From NCBI GenBank assembly GCA_946627565.1, contig CAMOVR010000001.1, forward strand, positions 1 through 64,000: a DNA stretch of 64,000 nt. The letters run 5' to 3'. Source of the stretch: an uncultured Clostridia bacterium. GTDB lineage: Bacteria > Bacillota > Clostridia > Christensenellales > Aristaeellaceae. How positions within the stretch are numbered: position 1 is the first letter of the stretch; each line of letters begins with the position of its first letter. The position numbers and the translations under genes were made by a program. The notes beneath the pieces were generated by a model that worked only from the letters and a program-made list of their open reading frames with translations, was not told where the DNA came from and searched no databases. Shown here one piece after another: positions 17,361 to 25,622 of the stretch.

Positions 17361-18509
17361 ATGGAACTGTATGTTCATATCCCTTTCTGCAGGAAAAAAT
17401 GCGCCTACTGTGACTTCGCATCCTTTGCAGGCCGTGAAGATGACATGGAAGCGTATATTCAGGCACTGCTGACGGAAGCCAGGATGCGCTATGACGGGCA
17501 GTGCAGCGTGGAAACCGTCTTTATCGGCGGAGGCACACCTTCTGTGCTTCCGCCGCCTCTTTTGGAAAAACTTCTCTCCGGGCTCAGGGAGATCTTTTCC
17601 CTGCAGCCGGGCATCGAATTCACCAGTGAGGCAAATCCGGGAACCCTGACCCGTACATGGCTTGCAACTGCACGCAGCTTCGGTGTCAACCGGCTTTCCA
17701 TGGGAGCACAGGCCGCCCAGGAAAGTCTGCTCAGGATGCTGGGACGGATCCATACATGGAAGGACGTCGTATCATCTTTTGAGCTGGCCCGTGACTGCGG
17801 CTTTTCCAATCTGAGCCTTGACCTGATGTTCGGCCTCCCGGGCCAGAGCGTGGATATGTGGGAAGAAACCCTGGATAAGGCGCTGGAACTGAAACCGTAC
17901 CATCTGTCCTGCTATGGGCTGATTCCGGAGGAAGGCACCGTACTGTACCGGAAGCTTGAGACAGCCGAGTTATCCCTGCCGGAGGAGGAAGAAGAACGGG
18001 AAATGTACGACAAAGCCGTCCGGACACTTTCCGAAAACGGCTTTGAACAGTATGAGATATCCAATTTTGCAAAGCCAGGCTATGCCTGCCGTCACAACCT
18101 GGGGTACTGGAGACAGGTACCCTACCTTGGCCTGGGTGTTTCTGCTGCTTCCATGCTCATGGAAAAGAACCGGGACGGATACGAGAGGACCGCAAACACA
18201 CCGGACCTGACGGAATATATGCACAGCATCCGTGAGACAGGCAGCGCTGTGACAGAACGGACGTATATCAGTCCTGAAGAAGCCAGGTTTGAGACCCTGA
18301 TGCTGGGGCTGCGTACCACGCAAGGCGTCAGTGAAGAAGCTTTCCGGAAGATGCACGGCGTGGAGCTGGAATCCTACAGAGGACCTGAACTGAAACGCCA
18401 GGAAAAGCTGGGCAACCTGATGCACGTTCAGGGGTTCTGGCGCCTGACCCGCCGGGGCATGGATATCCAGAACAGTGTTCTGGTGGACCTGATGGATCAG
18501 ACTGACTGA
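17361..18509 (+). CDS. hemW: Radical SAM family heme chaperone HemW
   Basis: A 382-residue HemW/HemN-like protein, with HIPFCRKKCAYCDF (CxxxCxxC cluster ligands) at the N-terminus, GGGTPS and the oxygen-independent coproporphyrinogen oxidase-like core and C-terminal domain. HemW proteins bind heme and hand it to target proteins rather than oxidising porphyrin. It starts one base after lepA stops. Its 3' end overlaps the convergent glnQ-like gene by 13 bases. Confidence 0.93.
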   Translation: MELYVHIPFCRKKCAYCDFASFAGREDDMEAYIQALLTEARMRYDGQCSVETVFIGGGTPSVLPPPLLEKLLSGLREIFSLQPGIEFTSEANPGTLTRTWLATARSFGVNRLSMGAQAAQESLLRMLGRIHTWKDVVSSFELARDCGFSNLSLDLMFGLPGQSVDMWEETLDKALELKPYHLSCYGLIPEEGTVLYRKLETAELSLPEEEEEREMYDKAVRTLSENGFEQYEISNFAKPGYACRHNLGYWRQVPYLGLGVSAASMLMEKNRDGYERTANTPDLTEYMHSIRETGSAVTERTYISPEEARFETLMLGLRTTQGVSEEAFRKMHGVELESYRGPELKRQEKLGNLMHVQGFWRLTRRGMDIQNSVLVDLMDQTD

Positions 18510-19288
18510 TCCCGGAAACGTGTAAGAAACTGACGGGTCCTCTCCTCGCTGGGATTGGAGAAGACTTTTTGAGGATCCCCCTGCTCCAGAATCGCACCGT
18601 CATCCATGAAGATCACGGTATCTGCCACATCCCGGGCAAACGCCATTTCGTGGGTGACAATAATCATGGTTGTATCCTTTTCCGCCAGGGACCGGATCAC
18701 CCTCAGCACTTCCCCGGTCAATTCCGGGTCAAGAGCCGAGGTGGGCTCATCAAAGCAGAGAATATCCGGTTCAAGAGCCAGTGCCCGGGCTATGGCAACT
18801 CTCTGGCACTGGCCGCCCGAGAGCTGGTGCGGATAATTCTGCATCCGGTCAGACAGCCCCATATCCGCCAGGAGACTGACAGCATGTTCTTCGATCTCCT
18901 GGTGGATTCTTTTTTTGTCTGCCTTGTAGTCGCTTCTTTCCCGGGCCAGAAGTTCCATGGCCAGCATAACGTTCTGCAGGGCTGTATACTGGGGAAAAAG
19001 ATTGAAGGACTGGAATACCAGACCGAAATGCAGACGGTCCTTCCGTATCTCCGCATCGGTCTTCTTTCTGTTTTCGGATGCGTCAAAGATCGCATTGCCG
19101 TTGACCAGAATCCGCCCCTGATCAGGGTGCTCCAGGAAGTTCAGACAGCGCAGGAGTGTTGTCTTTCCGCTTCCGGAAGATCCAATGATGGACAGGGTCT
19201 CACCTTTGTCCATGGAAAAGCTGATATTCTTCAGGATCCTGGTGGTGCCAAACGACTTGCATACGTTTTCAACTTCCAGAATATGCAC
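18497..19288 (-). CDS. Polar amino acid ABC transporter ATP-binding protein
   Basis: A 263-residue ABC ATPase of the GlnQ/HisP family. Walker A GSSGSGKTTLLR, signature LSGGQCQRVAIARAL, Walker B ILCFDEPTSALD and the switch VTHEMAFA are intact. With the permease and binding protein upstream it forms a complete three-gene polar amino acid importer. I place the start at GTG 19288, which is preceded by AGGAAAGTAGGA and begins the family-typical ILEVENVCKSFG; an in-frame ATG at 19318 has no ribosome site. The 3' end overlaps hemW tail to tail. Confidence 0.9.
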   Translation of the reverse strand: MHILEVENVCKSFGTTRILKNISFSMDKGETLSIIGSSGSGKTTLLRCLNFLEHPDQGRILVNGNAIFDASENRKKTDAEIRKDRLHFGLVFQSFNLFPQYTALQNVMLAMELLARERSDYKADKKRIHQEIEEHAVSLLADMGLSDRMQNYPHQLSGGQCQRVAIARALALEPDILCFDEPTSALDPELTGEVLRVIRSLAEKDTTMIIVTHEMAFARDVADTVIFMDDGAILEQGDPQKVFSNPSEERTRQFLTRFRDQSV

Positions 19289-19352
19289 GGCATTTCCTAC
19301 TTTCCTGTGTTCTCTCATTCATTTTCTGCTGCTTACCTGTGCGGTGTGCATC

Positions 19353-20051
19353 TTATTGGAAGAAGGAAAGACGCTTTTCCAGTTTGCTCAGCAGCAGGGT
19401 GAGTATTCCGTTGCAGATCAGATAATACACGGCTGTAAAGAACAGGGGCCAGATGGCTCCCGAAATCCCCTGGCTGCCCTTCATGAATGCCTGGCCCGCC
19501 CAGATGATTTCCTGCAGCGCGATGATTCTGGAAAGAGACGTATCTTTTACCAGGGTGATGATTTCATTGGACATGGGTGGAACAATGGCCTTGATCATCT
19601 GGAGCAGTTTTACCTTAAAGAAGATCTGGCTTTTTTTCATGCCCAGAACCAGGCCGGCCTCCTCCTGACCCACAGGAATGGACTGAATGCCGCCGCGGTA
19701 GATTTCAGAAAAATAGCATGCGTAGTTGATGATGAAAGCAGCAGCCGCTGCAGAAAAGCGCCCGGTTTCTCCGCCGCCCCAGATGGGATTGTGCCAGACC
19801 AGGCCGGGAAAATAGTAGATAATAAGGAGCTGGATCATCAGGGGCGATCCCCGTATGATCCAGACAAAAAACCGTACAATACTCTTCAGCACACGGAATC
19901 TGGACATGGAGCCCAGGCAGATCAGAAGCCCAAGAGGAACGGCTCCGAGAAGTGTAACCAAAAAAAGCTTTAATGTCTGGATAAAACCGACATTGAGCGC
20001 TGGTATAACGATGGGAAGCTGCTCAAGAACCATCCTGATGGAATCCGCCAA
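19353..20051 (-). CDS. Polar amino acid ABC transporter permease
   Basis: A 232-residue HisM/GlnP-family permease with about five membrane segments. The cytoplasmic EAA loop reads EEAGLVLGMKKSQIFFKVKL, the site that contacts the ATPase. A TTG at 20051 is used as the start; the alternative ATG at 20033 would shorten it by six residues, and neither has a strong ribosome site. It follows the binding-protein gene after a hairpin and precedes the ATPase. Confidence 0.88.
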   Translation of the reverse strand: MADSIRMVLEQLPIVIPALNVGFIQTLKLFLVTLLGAVPLGLLICLGSMSRFRVLKSIVRFFVWIIRGSPLMIQLLIIYYFPGLVWHNPIWGGGETGRFSAAAAAFIINYACYFSEIYRGGIQSIPVGQEEAGLVLGMKKSQIFFKVKLLQMIKAIVPPMSNEIITLVKDTSLSRIIALQEIIWAGQAFMKGSQGISGAIWPLFFTAVYYLICNGILTLLLSKLEKRLSFFQ

Positions 20052-20080
20052 TGTATCGCACCCGCTTTCTCCGTGAAGGA

Positions 20081-20105
20081 AGGACAGGGAACAAGTCCCT
20101 GTCCT
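20081..20105 (-). terminator. Hairpin between binding-protein and permease genes
   Basis: AGGACAGGGA (20081-20090) pairs perfectly with TCCCTGTCCT (20096-20105) around a 5-base loop. On the minus strand only TCCTTC follows, so it is more likely a partial terminator or an RNA-stabilising stem than a full stop. Confidence 0.6.
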
Positions 20106-20114
20106 GATCCTGTT

Positions 20115-20891
20115 TTACTGAGGAATGATTGCAGCCTGCACGCCATAGGTTTCAGCTATGGTCATCATGGACCCGTCAGCATATGCAGCAGCCATAAAGT
20201 CATTGAGAGCGGCGGCCAGGTCGGAACCCTTGCGGAAACCGACGCCATATTCCTCACTGTTGAGGGAGAAGGTATAGGTCAGGTTTTCGTAGCTTGTCCC
20301 CTCGCCTACCATGGCAGCCGCCATGAGCGCGTCGATGACGGCGGCATCACTGGTTCCGGCGGAAACTTCCATCAGTGTGGCAGCCTGGCTGGAGACCGGT
20401 ACAGCATTGTAACCAATGGCACTCACTTCAGCTTCGCCTGCACTGCCTGCTTCCACAGCAAAGTTCAGGCTGGACATGCTTGCAATGTCCGGGTATGTTT
20501 CCACTTTGTCCGCCGGGATGACAATGACCTGTGCATTGTTGGCGTAGGCCTTGGAGCATTCCATGCTGCTGAGAACTTCATCTGTCAGCGTCATGCCGTT
20601 CCAGACACAGTCAATGGTTTTTCCGTTGAGTTCAAGAATCTTGTTGTCCCAGTCGATTTCTGTGAATTCAACTTTCACCCCGAGACTTTCGGCAAAAGCC
20701 CTGGCCAGGTCTGCGTCAAAGCCGATCCATTCACCCTCGGCATTCTTATAATCCATGGGTTCGAAATCCGTAATGCCCACCACCAGTTTGCCTTTGCCCT
20801 GGACATATGCCAGATCACTTTCTTCAGCAAAGGCAAAGGAAACGGCCATAAGGCAGACAAGCACAAGAGCAGATATACGCTTCAGGTTCAT
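20115..20891 (-). CDS. Polar amino acid ABC transporter substrate-binding protein
   Basis: A 258-residue type II periplasmic binding protein (SBP family 3). After a signal peptide (about 1-22, likely cut after FAFA, no lipobox cysteine) comes the family start GKLVVGITDFEPMDY, then EWIGFDADLARAFAESLGV, and the ligand-site region with CVWNGMTLTDE. It delivers a polar or charged amino acid to the permease/ATPase encoded next. GGAGG lies 7 bases before the ATG at 20891. Specificity cannot be read from sequence alone. Confidence 0.9.
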   Translation of the reverse strand: MNLKRISALVLVCLMAVSFAFAEESDLAYVQGKGKLVVGITDFEPMDYKNAEGEWIGFDADLARAFAESLGVKVEFTEIDWDNKILELNGKTIDCVWNGMTLTDEVLSSMECSKAYANNAQVIVIPADKVETYPDIASMSSLNFAVEAGSAGEAEVSAIGYNAVPVSSQAATLMEVSAGTSDAAVIDALMAAAMVGEGTSYENLTYTFSLNSEEYGVGFRKGSDLAAALNDFMAAAYADGSMMTIAETYGVQAAIIPQ

Positions 20892-20941
20892 ATTCGATCC
20901 TCCATATAATGGCATAGTATGTACTGCCAGGCAGCTTTAGC

Positions 20942-20970
20942 ATTGTAACGCTTTACTGTGCTAAAGTCAA
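20942..20970 (-). promoter_or_regulatory. Strong promoter of the polar amino acid importer operon
   Basis: On the minus strand TTGACT (20970-20965) and TACAAT (20947-20942) are 17 bases apart, about 50 bases before the start codon. Confidence 0.8.
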
Positions 20971-20980
20971 GAAGCGTACA

Positions 20981-21028
20981 CATAAAAGACACAGCGCAGA
21001 GGCGGCAGGTGCCGCTTCTGCGCTGTGT
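20981..21028 (-). terminator. Intrinsic terminator after the ppk1-DUF1810 genes
   Basis: ACACAGCGCAGA (20989-21000) pairs with TCTGCGCTGTGT (21017-21028), with an inner GGCGGCA/TGCCGCT-like stem. On the minus strand CTTTTATG follows. Confidence 0.75.
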
Positions 21029-21036
21029 AAATCCGG

Positions 21037-21465
21037 TTATTTTCCTTTTTCAAAGAGGATACGCAGGGTCAGCTCGTCTTCCTTTCCATGGAAGAACTGG
21101 TCCAGTACCTGCTGAAATACAGCTTCCTCAGGTGCTGCATGATGGAAAAGCGTCATGCAGCTGCAAAGCTTCAGGTCGTCCGGAAAGCCCATGACGGAAA
21201 CCGGGTCATGATCCGGAAGCTCCAGCAGGGCTGTACTGATTTCCACCAGCCTTCCCTTCAGCACCGGATCCTCCAGGTATGCTCTGGCTTCCTCCATACC
21301 ATCCAGCCCGAAATACTCTGCATTATAGCTGTGTCCCAGTCCTTTGACCTGGGGAAAAATGTACCAGATCCAGTGGGATGTTTTCCTGCCCGAGCGGATC
21401 TGGGCAAGGGCTGCTTCATAGTCAGTAGCCTGTGCCCGGTGGAAGCGTCCGAGATCATATGTCAT
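21037..21465 (-). CDS. DUF1810 family protein
   Basis: A 142-residue soluble protein with the DUF1810 hallmarks: TYDLGRFHRAQ at the N-terminus, KTSHWIWYIFPQVKGLGHS in the first half, and a C-terminal DELTLRILFEKG. The family is all-alpha and its biochemical role is unknown. ATG 21465 is chosen because AAGGGGGA is about 8 bases upstream; the ATG at 21471 is too close to it. It lies 18 bases after ppk1 and directly before a terminator, so it is the last gene of that transcript. Confidence 0.85.
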   Translation of the reverse strand: MTYDLGRFHRAQATDYEAALAQIRSGRKTSHWIWYIFPQVKGLGHSYNAEYFGLDGMEEARAYLEDPVLKGRLVEISTALLELPDHDPVSVMGFPDDLKLCSCMTLFHHAAPEEAVFQQVLDQFFHGKEDELTLRILFEKGK

Positions 21466-21483
21466 ACACATGTCCCCCTTTGC

Positions 21484-23547
21484 TTATCTGGATGAAGCAG
21501 CAAGCCGGTAGGCTTCATCGTAGAAAATGGTCTGACAGTTCCGGACCGGGTCCGTACCGGGCATTCTGCGCACGTAGCGTCCATCCGCTTCCTGATCCCT
21601 GGCGCTGTCGTTATCTGTCCACATGGTGTCCATGATCTCTTCCAGCTTTTTCTTCAGGGCGGGGACTTCCACGGGGGCAGCCACCTCCACGCGGCGTACG
21701 GTGTTGCGGGTCATCCAGTCGGCGCTGGCAATGTAGAAACGTGCCCTTTCCCCGGTGCCGAAGGCATAAATCCGGCTGTGTTCCAGGAAACGTCCCACCA
21801 CGGACATGATGCGAATGTTCTCTGTAAGCCCCGGAACACCGGCCCTGAGGCAGCAGATGCCGCGGATGATCATGTCAATTTTGACACCGGCCTGGCTGGC
21901 TTCAATGAGCTTGTCCATGAGCACCTTATCGGACAGGGAATTGATCTTCAGGCGGATCCTTCCCTCTCCTCCGGCCTGGGCCACCGCGATTTCCCCATCG
22001 ATCATATCGATGAGTTTATCCTGCAGGCAGTGGGGAGCCACAAGCAGTGTCTGCATGTGGTCCACGGTTTCTCCCCGCAGCAGAGCCTGGAAGACAGCAT
22101 AGGCATCCTTTCCGATATCCTGGTTGGCTGTCATCAGGGAAAGATCTGTATACAGACGGCTTGTTTTCTCATTGTAGTTGCCGGTGCCCACCTGGGTGAT
22201 AAAGTGGGTGCCGTTTTCATCTTCCCGGGTGATGAGGCACAGCTTGGAATGTACCTTCAGGTACTCAATGCCGTAGATGACATGGCATCCCGCCTGCTCG
22301 AGACGGCGGCTCCAGCCGATGTTGTTTTCTTCATCGAACCGGGCTTTGAGTTCCACCAGCACATCTACCTGTTTGCCGTTTTCTGCGGCTTCCACCAGGG
22401 CTTCCACAACCTTGCTGTCCCGGGCAAGACGGTACAGCGTCATGCGAATGCATGTCACGGACGGATCCCTGGCAGCTTCATTGAGCATGCGCAGGAAGGG
22501 CCGGATGCTCTGATATGGATAATGCAGCAGCACATCATGATCCTCAATCTGGTCCATGACAGGCTTGTGTTCGTCCAGGTCCGGTGCATCCTGGGGATGG
22601 CGGGGTGCATAGAAGAGTTCTGCATGGGAACGGAGATTGTCCCGGATTTCCGAGAAGAACGAAACATCCAGAGGCGTATCGTATTCGAACACACGGTCCG
22701 TATCAAGCAGCAGCTGTCCGCACATGCGCTCCACAATGCTGGCATCCAGCTGTCTGGACAGTTCCATACGGACAGGGCACAGACGGCGGCGGCGCTTGAC
22801 GACCTCCACCATATGATCCCTGTAGTTCATGTCCTCATCATAGATGGCGTCCGCGTCAATGTCCGCGTTCCTGGTGATGCGCACCAGCGACTTGGCCACC
22901 ACCTTGTAATTGGGGAACAGGTCATGCATATAGTGCAGGATCAGCTCCTCTGCCAGCATGTAGCATCCTGTTCTCTCAGGTACCTCAATGAGCCTGGGAA
23001 AGGTGGATACGTTGCAGGGTACGATGCCAATGCGTTCCTTTTCCTTCCCTGTCCGGGTGTTCAGTACGGCAATGGCATAGATCTCTTTGTTGTTCAGGAA
23101 GGGAAAGGACTGTTTTTTGCCGACGGTAAAGGTGGAGAGAAGAGGAAGAAAGTTGGTCCGGAAGATGGAACCCAGATAGGCTTCAGAATCCCGGGAAATG
23201 GAATGGAAGTCCACCAGGGTGATCCCCTGTTCCTTCAGACGGTCCATCAGCTGAATGTATGCCCGGTCGCGCCGCTTGCAGAGCTCCCGGATCCGGATCA
23301 TACAGGCATCAATCTGCTGGGCGCATGTCATATTGGTTTTGTTGTCCCGGGATTCAGCGTCCAGAAGCATCTGATCATGCAGGGAACCTATGCGGACCAT
23401 AAAGAATTCGTCCAGGTTTGACTGGAAAATGGAAAGAAAGGACAGCCTCTCACACAGGGGAACCCGCGGGTCCTCTGCTTCCTCCAGTACGCGTTCGTTG
23501 AAACGCAGCCAGGAAAGTTCCCGGTTTTCAAAGCAGGTATCCATCAT
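21484..23547 (-). CDS. ppk1: Polyphosphate kinase 1
   Basis: A 687-residue enzyme that polymerises the gamma-phosphate of ATP into inorganic polyphosphate. N-domain FENRELSWLRFNERVLEEA, the head domain, and two PLD-like catalytic domains are present, including the VHSKLCLIT segment with the phosphorylated histidine and the second-domain SRIYAFG with its histidine. Full length for the family. It is 64 bases downstream of recG with no clear terminator between, so it may be part of the same transcript. The first of two adjacent ATGs is used. Confidence 0.95.
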   Translation of the reverse strand: MMDTCFENRELSWLRFNERVLEEAEDPRVPLCERLSFLSIFQSNLDEFFMVRIGSLHDQMLLDAESRDNKTNMTCAQQIDACMIRIRELCKRRDRAYIQLMDRLKEQGITLVDFHSISRDSEAYLGSIFRTNFLPLLSTFTVGKKQSFPFLNNKEIYAIAVLNTRTGKEKERIGIVPCNVSTFPRLIEVPERTGCYMLAEELILHYMHDLFPNYKVVAKSLVRITRNADIDADAIYDEDMNYRDHMVEVVKRRRRLCPVRMELSRQLDASIVERMCGQLLLDTDRVFEYDTPLDVSFFSEIRDNLRSHAELFYAPRHPQDAPDLDEHKPVMDQIEDHDVLLHYPYQSIRPFLRMLNEAARDPSVTCIRMTLYRLARDSKVVEALVEAAENGKQVDVLVELKARFDEENNIGWSRRLEQAGCHVIYGIEYLKVHSKLCLITREDENGTHFITQVGTGNYNEKTSRLYTDLSLMTANQDIGKDAYAVFQALLRGETVDHMQTLLVAPHCLQDKLIDMIDGEIAVAQAGGEGRIRLKINSLSDKVLMDKLIEASQAGVKIDMIIRGICCLRAGVPGLTENIRIMSVVGRFLEHSRIYAFGTGERARFYIASADWMTRNTVRRVEVAAPVEVPALKKKLEEIMDTMWTDNDSARDQEADGRYVRRMPGTDPVRNCQTIFYDEAYRLAASSR

Positions 23548-23611
23548 TCATCCAACCTTTCAGTTTGTCACATCTCTTTTAATCGCATATCTGGCATACC
23601 ATAAAGCTGCT

Positions 23612-25615
23612 TCAGTTGATCGCAGCATGCTGTACTTTCTCCGCATACTGACGCTGGGCAATCTCTTCGATCTGTTTCTTTTCTTCGGCATAGTCCGGGT
23701 CTGAACGGATGATCTTCATGGTCTGTACAGCCTCATCCAGAAGCCTGATATCACCGTCCATGAGGATACCTGCAATTTCGTGGCCGCTCTGGCGGGTGCC
23801 CATGAGATCACCGGGTCCGCGAAGCTCCAGGTCTTTCTGAGCCACAAGGAATCCGTCATTGGTCTGGGTCAGTATTCTCAGCTTGGCGGATTCCTTTGCC
23901 AGAAGGAAGCACCAGCTGGCCTGGCTTCCGCGGCCAACCCGTCCCCTGAGCTGATGAAGCTGGCTCAGGCCGAAGCGTTCGGCATTTTCAATGATCATAA
24001 TGGTGGCGTTGGGCACATTGACCCCCACCTCGATGACGGTGGTGGAAACCAGCACATCAATATCCCCGGCGGCAAAACCGTCCAGAACAGCCTGCTTCTC
24101 ATCTGCCTTCTGTTCTCCGTATGTCAGACCAAGACGCAGGTCCTTCAGATCGTTCTTCTTCAGTTCCTCGTAGGTGGCCTGAGCGGACCGCACATCCTCC
24201 ATGACTTCGGAATCCTCCACCAGAGGACAGACGATGTAGGCCTGTCTGCCGCAGGCAATTTCCCTGCGGAGGTAATCGTACATATCGTGCCGCTTTCCTT
24301 CCGGCACAATTCGGGTCTGTACCGGAAGCCGGCCGGGGGGAAGTTCGTCCACAATGCTTACATCCAGATCCCCATAGAGGATCAGGGCAAGACTTCTGGG
24401 AATGGGCGTGGCAGACATGACAAGGACATGGGGGGAAAGCCGGCCGGTATCCCCCTTGTTCTGCAGGCTGGTGCGCTGACTGACCCCGAAGCGGTGCTGT
24501 TCATCGGTGATGACAAGCCCCAGGTTTCTGTAGCTGACGTTTTCCGAAATCAGGGCATGTGTCCCAATGACCACATCCCAGGAACCGTCCTCCAGTGCCT
24601 GATGGGCCTTTTTCTTTTCAGATGCCTTCAGGGAGCCCACCAGAAGACCGACGTTGTACTTTGGCCCAAGTATGGACTGAGCAGCCTGATAATGCTGTCT
24701 GGCCAGGATTTCCGTGGGTGCCATAAGGGCAGTCTGAAAGCCTGCTTCCAGGCACAGTGTCATGGCACCAAAGGCAATGGCTGTTTTTCCGCATCCCACA
24801 TCGCCCTGCACAAGGCGTGACATGGCGTACGGCCCCTTCAAGTCTTCTGCGATTTCTGTCAGGACACGGCGCTGCGCGCCGGTTGGCGGGAAAGACATAC
24901 GGTCCCAGAAGGCATGCGGGGACTCGGGTGCCACGTTTATGACCGGCCCTGCGGTTCGCCGGTCCTTCATCAGCCCTATGGCAGCCTGATACATCAGCAT
25001 TTTTTCAAATGCCATGCGCCGGCGTGCCCGGGCCAGTGTTTCCATATCCGCAGGCTGGTGGCTCTGACGGATCGCTTCACAGAGCCCCATCAGATCATGT
25101 TCCCGCAGAATCCGCGCCGGAAGGGTTTCCGGGCAGACTTCCGGCAGGCAGGGAAAGCAGCTTTCTATGATTTTGTGCAGGGTTTTCCCGGGGATTCCCT
25201 TAATCTCCCTGTACACGCTGTGGATGCTCAGTTCCGTCAGAACCTGAGGATTCTGAAGCACAAGCCTTCCCTGTTTTTCTACGACATGGCCATACAGGGT
25301 GACTTCTCTTCCCGCTGTCATCTGCTTTAACATATAGGGCTGATTGTACCAGATCACGGAGAGGCGGCTGTCTCCGTCCACAAGACGGGCGGTGACGCGT
25401 ACAAGTCCCTGATATGCACCAAACCCCGGTGTATCAGCAATTTTACCGTGGACGGCAAAGGTCCCCACGCAGACATCCCGGATATCTGTAAGCTTTGAAC
25501 GGTCTTCATAGGTGACTGGCAGATACATCAAAAGATCGCGCAATGAGGTAATCCCCACTGCGCGTAAAGAAGCAAGCCTTGCGTCACCCAGCCCCCGTAT
25601 GGATGATAGCTCCAT
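23612..25615 (-). CDS. recG: ATP-dependent DNA helicase RecG
   Basis: A 667-residue branch-migration helicase that reverses stalled forks and processes recombination intermediates. The wedge (OB-fold) domain is N-terminal. Helicase motifs: I is QGDVGCGKTAIAF, II is the RecG-typical TDEQHRFG, III is MSATPIPRSLAL, VI is QLRGRVGRG; the TRQSGHE segment is near the end. It begins 7 bases after fakA, a conserved clostridial arrangement. Confidence 0.96.
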   Translation of the reverse strand: MELSSIRGLGDARLASLRAVGITSLRDLLMYLPVTYEDRSKLTDIRDVCVGTFAVHGKIADTPGFGAYQGLVRVTARLVDGDSRLSVIWYNQPYMLKQMTAGREVTLYGHVVEKQGRLVLQNPQVLTELSIHSVYREIKGIPGKTLHKIIESCFPCLPEVCPETLPARILREHDLMGLCEAIRQSHQPADMETLARARRRMAFEKMLMYQAAIGLMKDRRTAGPVINVAPESPHAFWDRMSFPPTGAQRRVLTEIAEDLKGPYAMSRLVQGDVGCGKTAIAFGAMTLCLEAGFQTALMAPTEILARQHYQAAQSILGPKYNVGLLVGSLKASEKKKAHQALEDGSWDVVIGTHALISENVSYRNLGLVITDEQHRFGVSQRTSLQNKGDTGRLSPHVLVMSATPIPRSLALILYGDLDVSIVDELPPGRLPVQTRIVPEGKRHDMYDYLRREIACGRQAYIVCPLVEDSEVMEDVRSAQATYEELKKNDLKDLRLGLTYGEQKADEKQAVLDGFAAGDIDVLVSTTVIEVGVNVPNATIMIIENAERFGLSQLHQLRGRVGRGSQASWCFLLAKESAKLRILTQTNDGFLVAQKDLELRGPGDLMGTRQSGHEIAGILMDGDIRLLDEAVQTMKIIRSDPDYAEEKKQIEEIAQRQYAEKVQHAAIN

Positions 25616-25622
25616 TTGATTT

